The notes beneath the pieces are model-generated. The model made no database searches, had not been told where the DNA came from, and saw only the letters and a list, made by a program, of their open reading frames with translations. This document shows positions 56,034 to 64,000 of a stretch of DNA of 64,000 bases, in pieces. The stretch covers positions 11,141,342 through 11,205,341 of the forward strand of contig NC_071399.1 in assembly GCF_022682495.2 (NCBI RefSeq). The letters are read 5' to 3'. The position numbers were made by a program, and so were the translations under genes. Numbering within the stretch: position 1 is the stretch's first letter; each line of letters begins with the position of its first letter. The stretch comes from Desmodus rotundus (taxonomy: Eukaryota; Chordata; Mammalia; Chiroptera; Phyllostomidae).

Positions 56034-58255
56034 TCCTATCCTCTAGTCAGATTTATTTGCATAGTTTATGGTGTGATTTTTAAAGGTGAGCTGTAAATAA
56101 TTAAAAATTTTAATGATAGTAGAAATAATGAGGGAAACAAAAATGTAGCTTTGTTTACTGATATCTGGACTTTTATAATACTGTAAGTGGAACACCTAGG
56201 GTATTAGAAACATGATCAAGATTCTTCCTCCCTAACTTATAATTTTTATCACGTACATATTTAAGTGTGTGTTCTAACAGTGGAGCGTGAAGTATCACTG
56301 CAGTCGCAGCTGTCCTACATCCCAAGTCCACAAGCACTTCCAGGTTTCTGATCATTCGCTCTCCTAAACTATCCTTGAGGATGACAGAGTGCGGGGCAGG
56401 AACTGCTTCCTGTACTGCTCCTAGACCCATTTAAACGAAGTCACAAGGCAGTGTTTTCCATTGCCCAGGTCAAGGGGAACCGGAGAAACCTGATCACCGA
56501 AAGCATGACTGACTAACAGGAAATGACCAGCACACAGTGGAGCGGGCAGTAAGCTAGAATGAAGAGGAGCCTTCTAGTGTCTGGTCAAGTACACCTTTTA
56601 GCAGCCAGCAGTGTCGTGGCAAATCTTAGGTGCAAACAAGGACAAGTAATATGATGTAATATGTCACACACCTCCTCTCCTCCCTCAACCGCTAACTCGC
56701 TTCCCTTCTCTCCAGTTTCATGTTTTCCTACCTCACCTGTAACATCGTTTAATGAAAAAAGACCATGCCAAAATGTTTAGTTGCTTTATTTAAATAAGAA
56801 AAAAACGCATTAGTAAACCCATTAAAAAGTTTTGTATCTGTTATCCTATTATTTTACATACCTATAAGTCAATTACTTTTTAGCTAAAATAGCCTTATTT
56901 ACCCAGTTTAGACATTTCAAATACATTATTTCTAAAATAATGGAAGGCACATTATTCAGAGGGCTAGATTAACTATCACATAATGGCATAACGAGATCCT
57001 CCAACATCTTCTAAAGGCAGTCAAATTGAAGCTGGGTTTCTGGTATAAATAATAAAAAAGTCAAAGAAACAGCCAATGAAAACACCATTTTCAATGCGGG
57101 CTTGTGCTCTGGGTTGTAGCATTTATTTTTGAAATAATGGCTTCTGCTCCACATCCATAAAGTCCATGAAAGAAAGAGCATGATGCAATACTCACATTCA
57201 ATCATGTCAGCATGGAAAAGACACTTTGTTTTCATAAAAACCTGTTTTAGATGTTGGAAACATTCGATGGAGGGGGTGTCCCACGGTTTGCCTCCCAGGC
57301 CGCCTGGCATGTTGCAGACCACTCTGTGTTCATTATGGCCGACGACTGCGGCTGTCTGTAGACCCAGGCTTGGCTCGGAGTCTGGAACCATGACAAATAC
57401 CAACTGACTTTCATCTATTGGGCACGATCCAGAAACTCAAGGTGTTACTACTTTATTTAGCAGTCCAACCTCAACGCAGCCCACGTGTTCCACAGATTTT
57501 TTAAAATCACACATCCAAGTATTCAAATGTTCTGAACGCCAAAGGGAAATGCAATTGTTACTATCTGGGGCATGAGAAAACTAAGTCCCAAAATATATGA
57601 TGCTTTTTGAGGCAGGAAGAGAGACGCATCCTATATCCCAAATCTACCAGGACAACACCCATTTCTTTGATTGAATGAAAGCGGTAAAAATAAAATACAC
57701 AGCATTTCTTTGCAAGGCTTGGAGGCAGGGCTGGAAATATCTCTAGCTCTTATTGGCGCCCAATAACTGCATGGTAATTAGGGAGGGGAGCCAGTGGCAC
57801 TTCTTACCCTGAAGGTGGCCTGGTGCTGCTACTGTGTAGATCCCTCTGCCTTGCACAGGTGCCCCTGACCCCCCTCACAGCCCCTGCACTGGCTGTGAGC
57901 CCAGGGACGCACATTAGAGCCCTGCTCACCCTGGAGTGAGTGAGGTCGGACTCACCCGGACTGTCGTCCCAAACACCGCATCTCAGTACAGGAGATCAGT
58001 GGCTGATGTTCAACGTGCCTTAGAGAAAAAGCCTTTCACTAAAGGACTTACTCTAACAGTACATGTTTTCATGTACCCTTGTTTTGGAAATGAATCCTAA
58101 AGTGAGGCTACCAATGTCAAGGTCATCAACATAAAGACTAATGTCAGGGTGAATCACTTCTGCATTTACATTTATCTTGATATACAATTTTTAAGATGTC
58201 TAAACTTCCAAAATGCAAATAAGATGTATAACAATGATGGCAAAAAAAAATAACA
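56034..58255. other. Unique sequence, no gene seen
   Basis: No gene was recognised. The minus-strand open frames at 56173-56430 and 57011-57403 lie in G+C-richer patches and lack paired splice signals. The block 57720-57960 retains some CpGs and could be regulatory. Confidence 0.3.
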
Positions 58256-58425
58256 ACATGAGCTAACATTTTCTGTACTTACTATGTTCCAAACACTTTA
58301 AGTGCATAAACTAATTTATAAATTATATTTATAAACTAATCTTACCAATAGCCCTGTGAGGGAGTGGCTGGGTTATTTCTATCTTACAGATGAGGAACTG
58401 GAACGCAGAGAGATTAAATAATAGA
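58256..58425 (-). repeat. MIR SINE, reverse, well preserved
   Basis: Reverse MIR with gagctaacattttctgtact, tactatgttccaaacacttt, aagtgcataaactaatttat, aatagccctgtgagggagtg and cttacagatgaggaactgga followed by cgcagagagattaaat. This is the clearest MIR in the window. Confidence 0.8.
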
Positions 58426-58439
58426 AAATTATCTCCTTA

Positions 58440-58709
58440 TGATCCATGACCACTTACTTTTCAATTAGTTTCCTCTTGTGCCCATGTAGAACATCTCCCC
58501 TCATCTATTTGCTAGGTCGATATTCAGGTTCTCAAAATATGACCACATCTAGGATTCATGCGTGCCTGTTGCTTGGTATTTTTTTGTATCAACCCTGACT
58601 ATATGCTTGTATATATCAAGGTTTTCCTCCTATCGCTCTAAGGCATTTGGAAGTTACCCCTATTATTGCAGAAATCACTATCTCATGCATCAATTCCATG
58701 TCTACCTCA
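58440..58709 (+). mobile_element. L2 LINE, left part (split by an MLT1 LTR)
   Basis: Diverged L2-like sequence ending 'caattccatgtctacctcac', which in L2 (ttgtctgtctcccccac) directly precedes the 'tagactgtaagctcc' motif. Here that motif appears only after the LTR, at 59056. Confidence 0.45.
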
Positions 58710-59045
58710 CTGTTTCAGATTGAAGGTTTGTGTCCCCAAAAACGTGTATGTTGAAACATAATCCCCTCAGTATTATGACTCCAGATACATTTACTGGGGG
58801 AATTATGAATGGGATTAGTGTCCTTTTAAAAGAGATCTCAGAGAAACCCTTTGCCCCTTCCACCACGTGAGGACACAGCTGCAAGATGCCCATTTATGAA
58901 GCAGGAAGTGGGCACTTACCAGACAATGAATCTGCCTACACCTTGCTCTTGGACTTCCCAGCTCTAGAACTGTGAGAAATAAGTGTTTACTGTAAGCCAC
59001 CCAGTCTACTGTATTTTTGTGACAGTAACCTGAGCAGAATAAGCC
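58710..59045 (+). mobile_element. MaLR-type LTR (MLT1/MST group), solo
   Basis: It begins tgtttcagattgaaggtttg, then gtccccaaaaacgtgtatgt, gaatgggattagtgtccttt, taaaagagatctcagagaaa, ccccttccaccacgtgagga, cttggacttcccagctctag, aactgtgagaaataagtgtt and agccacccagtctactgtat, and ends near gcagaataagcc. This is a solo LTR of the THE1/MST/MLT1 group, better preserved than the one at 9.9 kb. Confidence 0.8.
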
Positions 59046-59165
59046 AATTCCCTGAATAGACTGTGACTTTCAACAGGCAAGGATTATTTATGCATCCTTC
59101 TATTTCCAATATATGGCAAGGTAATTTAAATATCATAGTGTTTAATAAGTATAATTGAATAAATG
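59046..59165 (+). mobile_element. L2 LINE, 3' end
   Basis: aatagactgtgactttcaac, aggcaaggattatttatgca and the terminal ttaataagtataattgaata agree with the L2 3' end (tagactgtaagctcc ... gcagggattgtgtc ... caataaatatttgttgaatg). Confidence 0.55.
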
Positions 59166-60589
59166 CCAGAAAGTGATTCCAGTTCCTCCTCCAGATACAG
59201 AGAAAAAGAATAAGACAACATCACAAAATAGTTGTGATAATCAAATAAATTAGGAAACATAAAACCTGCTTAGAGAACTACGAATTGATTCGCCCTGCAC
59301 ACTGAACTTACAGCAAAAAAACTGAGGATTTCACTTACCTAAAAACTGAATAAGATCACCACATTAGGCCTGTTCCAATAGCTACATTTATTTATTGGAG
59401 GCTGTGCCACAATTATCCCATTACGATTATTTTAATGACCATACAAAATGCATACACACAACCATTCTCCTTAACTATGTGAAGCCATTGCTTAAAATAG
59501 CAAAAACGAGGTTCCAACCTAAATAGATTAAGTTTATTCCAAATGAACACAACCCAGTATGCCAGACAATTTATGAGTCAATGCTCTGCTTCTCATATGT
59601 TTCACTCACTTAAACAGTCACAGGTGATTTTTTTTCTCTTATAAGTTCTTTGTTTCCCGAGGATAAGTGCTGATATCCCCCTTCATTATAAGTAACCCTC
59701 AGTAATCCATGTTTACAGTAATGGACTACTTGGCTTCTTATCTCTGGACTCACCTAAATCACCTGTAGTGCCTTCTTCACTCCAAACTGTGAGGCAAACT
59801 TTGGCCCTGGTTGTAACATCCACAACATCCTGAAGACCAACTCTTTTATACCTGTACCCAGTCCGCTCTGCATTTGGTACTTTTGTTTCTCAGTTACTAG
59901 AACCCCTGATGTTAATGGCATGGTCCCATATTTCCTATTTATGGCACCAGTCTCCTCAAAGCTAAATACCCTAGTACGGGAGATCCCTACAAAGTCTAAT
60001 GAAGTTTTTAAAAAGTCTTCCTACACATTTCCACTGATTTCCTACAATTGGAATCTTGTTGATTATTTTATCCAGCTGATTCTCTTCAAAGGATTCTGGA
60101 AATTAGCTCCAATTTGAATATTCACTAAACATCCTTCAATTCACCTACCTTCCATAGAAAGGTTACTTTATCAGCCATACCAGTGGTTCATGTTCACATG
60201 TTGCCAACTCTGGGACATTTGTTGCTTGATCTTTATATCCAAACATTCAAGGTTATTGTAACAGTTACAGGAGATAACTTGTAAATTAAGGCAGGCTTGA
60301 AAGGTAGCTGGTATTCATTGTATGTACTGACTTCTGTTACATAGGAACTCCCTTCTTTCCTTCTAATTTTTCTGGATTCTAGGTGTCTGCTCAGAACATA
60401 GCTTCTCAAAGTTCTTCAAGACCCCACCCACCATCAGGCCTAAACAAATAACAACTTTGCCCTGTGATTGCAGGGATATACACATGTGTATGACATGCTC
60501 TTCCTCCTTGAGTGGCGAGGTGTCATTAAGGTATGAACAGAAACTCAATACAAAGTCCTATCTGCTCAGTGCTCTATGGGCCCCTTTAG
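59166..60589. other. Unique sequence, no gene seen
   Basis: No gene or confident repeat was found. A MIR-like run near 60240-60330 was too weak to accept. Confidence 0.3.
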
Positions 60590-61012
60590 ATTCCTCCAAC
60601 TTGCTCATCATACCCTTGCTCTCCGCCTATAAAGTTTCCCTCCCAGAGAGTCACATGAACCCTTTCACTACCTCCCACAGACCTTTGCTCCATTGTCACA
60701 TTTTCAGAGAGACCCTTGTTGACCAAGTCCTGTTGACCTAGTCGCCTATGCCAGCACTCCACTTTATTCCCTTTCTGCTTTATCTATCTACATCACAATG
60801 ATCACCTTCCAATGTACTTCATTCCTGTATTGTATTAATTTATTTGTTCGCTGTCTCCCCTCCCTACTAGAATGGAAGTTTCTTAAAAGCAGGAATTGTT
60901 TTTGTTATTTTTATTTTCTTCCATATCTTCAGGGTCTGAAATAAGCATTTAGGGGTACTCAGCATAAACTTTTTGAATGAATGAAAGAATGAATGAATGA
61001 ATGAATGAAAAT
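60590..61012 (+). mobile_element. L2 LINE 3' end with (GAAT)n terminus
   Basis: Landmarks are tttccctcccagagagtcac, agagacccttgttgaccaag, tccctactagaatggaagtt, cttaaaagcaggaattgttt and ggtctgaaataagcatttag, then a run of gaatgaatgaatgaatgaat (about 60975-61010). That terminal tetranucleotide array is the L2 3' signature. Confidence 0.75.
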
Positions 61013-64000
61013 CCAGGAATCAGGAATCATATGAAGTCAAGAAGAAGAAATCTTTGAGAAGAGATTGCACTTAAGTGGATCATTTTTAAACATGCACAAT
61101 TACAATAAAAAGAAGAAGGTTCTGAAGAAGGCTAAGATTCATTAAAATTACCACAAGTTCATACCCTTGCTAACACAGCAGACTCCCTCCCTGTGCGGGT
61201 CTAAAAAACAGTAACAGCCCAGCATATGTGTTGCATAGCCAGAATGCCACCCAAGCTTCTTGTGGAAGACCTGAAATACTTCAGAAAGGCGCACAGAACT
61301 GTGTCTAAAGGACATGAGGAGTCTCTGAGGGTGCTCAGAAGAAATAGTATATTAGATCCTATAGAAATACCTAAGCATATCATAAGGAATTTTTTTTAAT
61401 CACAGAAAAATTAGAGCTCAGAAAGAGGCCAATGCATGAATTTAAATGGTGACAGAAGAAACAAAACAGATTTAAAATAAGAAACATTCTTAAGTGATAA
61501 AAAATAGTCTCAGTGCCTACAAAACTTAATTTCTCCTTCTCTTCTACGGTGCACAGAATTGTCCCCAGAAATAGTGTCACGTACAGACTGGAGAAGTGAT
61601 TTTCCCCAAAGTACATCTTAATGAACAAACGTAAAACCATATTCAGCTTTTGCCTCTAAACCATGGCAAACATTGATGCTTCTGTCTATTCCAGCTGATT
61701 CCCCGATAGGTGGCAGAGGGGAAAATACATGAGCTACAAATTATGGCTCATCATGAATAGGACGCTTTCAGAAGAAATCAATATAATTCAGTTCCAGTGA
61801 GAAGTGTACCTATGCACGATGGTAAAGAAATATATGTAATAAATCAAAGGCATGTCTGGCCACATCGTCTGTCAGTAGATAAACTGCAATTGTTTCTGGA
61901 ACCCAAAGGAGAAAACTTCAAAAATTTTACTAACGATGAAAATCTGCACGTGATGACTCATATGACCCACACATTAAGCTGCTGTTCTCCAGGGCTGAGC
62001 CTTCATTTTCGAGTCCGTAATGAATTTTAAACAATAAAGTTTATATGTTGAGACTGACTTTCTGAGAATCCAGGAATTCTACTCAGTAATGAGAAGACAT
62101 ATCACTTCACCATGTCATACTGTTTCAAATAGAGCTTTAAACGGTTGAAGAAACAAACTCTATAGCTGATGATAAATATTACACATTGAACTTTTTCACA
62201 AAAATGGGATAGTATATATTTTTTGAAAAGTCCACTATCAGCATCTTAGAAAAAAATATTATATTCATAAACAAATGCAGGGGGACTTAGTCATGCCAAA
62301 CTCAAAGAAACTTCCAGATCCAATATATTTCTGAAGCAATTCCATTGATCTTTTACAACTATTCCCAAAGACCAATTCTGAAAACCATGACAATTAAAGG
62401 TTGTTAATGTGAAACAAGGACCGGATGAGAAAATTCAAACTACTTTCAGTACTATCCGTTCTTACACTCCCAAAGAATGCATAGATAATAACAATAAGTG
62501 TGAGCCAAAATACATGATGTCTGTTATTAGCGATTAACAGAAAGGGATTAGAAATTGAGACGCAAGAAAAAGATGGGCTTACTTACTCAGAGGAAACCTT
62601 TGTAGTTTGTCTGCCATAAAGGAGGTGCAAGTAAGACCTGATTTCAACATCTTAGAATAGCAAATTATAAATATTCAAAACAGTATTAGGCCTGCTGACA
62701 GGAGCATTTGGTTTACATTTACTTGTATCTTATTTACTTTCAAAATGAGTATTAGAGTGGCTTTGGCTAACGTGCTTTCTGGCCAAGCTAATAACCCATT
62801 ACAGCACTTGGTCAGAGCACACTCTCCTAAGATAAACTTCCCAAGACGCACGAAACACCTGGGAAGAGTACAAAATCGTCACAGTCATCCAGCAAGACGC
62901 ATGGGCGGTAGGAACTGACGTATGGTTCTATTAAAATGTTGATTATTAATGTTCCCACATGAAACTTTTCTCTCAGTAAGATCTATTCAATTCTCCAGAC
63001 ATTCCCAGAAGCACAATATAAGGTATTAACTAATGATGGGTGATAAAACTGGCACTTGGGCCTCTAGATAATTAATTCCCAGTTTTCTCTTATCAGTAAA
63101 ATAACACACACCACCCACACACATCCTCCCCATTATTTTGTAAAAAATGCAAATTCTTCATCCGATATACACATACATGTCTAGTAAGATAATGGAGCCG
63201 TTGCTAGGAGTGCAAACATGTCAAACTACTAAATTTGGATCCAAACTTATTAGAGAGGAGGGATTAGATGAAAAGAACAGAGATGTGCATGCTGAAAAAT
63301 CACAGGAAACGTCATTGTACCGAAACGCAAAGAGATATTTGTCTTTACAGAGTACCAAAAACCAAACGGTTTCAATCTCGCTGTTTCTCTGAGCCAAATA
63401 TTTTCAAGCCATGTAATGACCAATATCCAACATCCAACTCAAATTAAAAAGTCCCAAGACTGCGATGTATACCTGTGGCTTGAGGAGTTCTGGCCCTCCG
63501 TCACACCCCTAGATAAAAGCAAGGACTGTTGAAGGTAGAATCGCAGTTAAATCCTAACCTGCATGGTCTATATGATGAAATTATGTCAATTTTCTTTTAT
63601 AAATCACAAGATTTCGTGCTCTTAAAAAATTTCATCTTTTCATGATAAACTTGCTTTGTGTCATTGATAAATAGGATGAAATTTCTTTTAGGAGGAAGAG
63701 TACCAAATTTTCCTTTGCATGCTGGTACGGTTGAATTATAAAATTCATATAATATTAAAGACAGGCACAGTTGGACAATAGTAATGGTAGAACCTCTTTT
63801 CCTCCCATGAGTATAAACAATGATGAAACAATTCTGCCCTTCAATTTTCATCAGACGTTTCTATCTTTTCAGTCCTTTATGAAAGGCCTTGACTTTGCCA
63901 TTGAGAATTCACTTGCATTCAATGCCTTATAGGTTCCATCAAATGGATAGATTGCCTCATAGAAGTTTTCCACTTAACTTCCCCACACAGTATTTTTCTA
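61013..64000. other. Unique A+T-rich sequence, no gene seen
   Basis: No gene, RNA gene or repeat family was recognised to the end of the window. Open frames are short and lack splice or start signals. Confidence 0.35.

Noticed and set aside
57011..57403. 130-codon minus-strand open frame
   Set aside because: No start context, splice pair or recognisable domain. The overlapping plus frame is also open in part.
60240..60330. Possible forward MIR
   Set aside because: Too short and too diverged to separate from chance.
1..64000. CRISPR arrays, operons, prophage or bacterial genes
   Set aside because: No regularly spaced repeats, no ribosome-binding-site and gene pattern, and no long coding density. 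The SINEs and LINEs mark mammalian DNA.

Overview
The window is mammalian nuclear DNA, and its repeats point to a bat. It carries three copies of the tRNA-derived Ves SINE, which is typical of yangochiropteran bats. It also carries several LINE-1 3' ends of the kind common in laurasiatherian and bat genomes, in reverse containing cagttgtctgcattttctcc, and a mariner relic of the family known from bats and ruminants. There is no bacterial or viral gene organisation, no rRNA or free-standing tRNA gene, and no CRISPR array. Open frames are short and scattered, as expected by chance in A+T-rich sequence. The stretch is best read as an intergenic or deep-intronic region. These assignments come from recognising sequence, not from a database search.

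Layout. 1-7.1 kb: mostly unique A+T-rich sequence with three MIR pieces. 7.1-10.3 kb: an old LTR-like repeat, a 5'-inverted L1 and an MLT1-type LTR. 10.3-16.2 kb: unique sequence with exon-like and regulatory-looking patches, a small hAT element, a MIR and a reverse MLT1 LTR. 16.2-19.2 kb: unique, with one enhancer-like block. 19.3-19.8 kb: a decayed RTE/BovB-type LINE 3' end. 21.1-21.6 kb: exon-like signals on both strands, then an L1 3' end, a microsatellite and a Ves SINE with perfect target-site duplications. 24.6-25.2 kb: L2. 25.2-32.2 kb: unique. 32.2-34.4 kb: old L1M and L2. 34.4-39.1 kb: unique, ending in a tiny L1 insertion. 39.6-40.8 kb: old L1 pieces, one interrupted by a hAT-like element. 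43.4 kb: a rearranged L1. 46.6-47.3 kb: a good single-exon candidate beside a reverse L1 3' end. 48.5-49.0 kb: the mariner relic. 50.8-52.4 kb: an L1 3' end, two Ves SINEs and an old L1 split by one of them. 55.2-56.0 kb: a twin-primed L1 with a possible 3' transduction, opposed MIRs and a MER5-type element. 58.3-59.2 kb: a MIR, then an L2 split by an MLT1 LTR. 60.6-61.0 kb: L2. The last 3 kb is unique.

No set of genes acts together here. The window records layered transposition: L2 and MIR first, then MLT1, old L1 and hAT elements, then mariner and RTE-type elements, then bat L1 and Ves. The points most worth testing are the RTE/BovB-like fossil near 19.5 kb, the internally deleted mariner at 48.5 kb, the phase-0 exon candidate on the minus strand at 46.6 kb, the exon candidate at 21.1 kb, and the L1 insertions whose structures record how they integrated.
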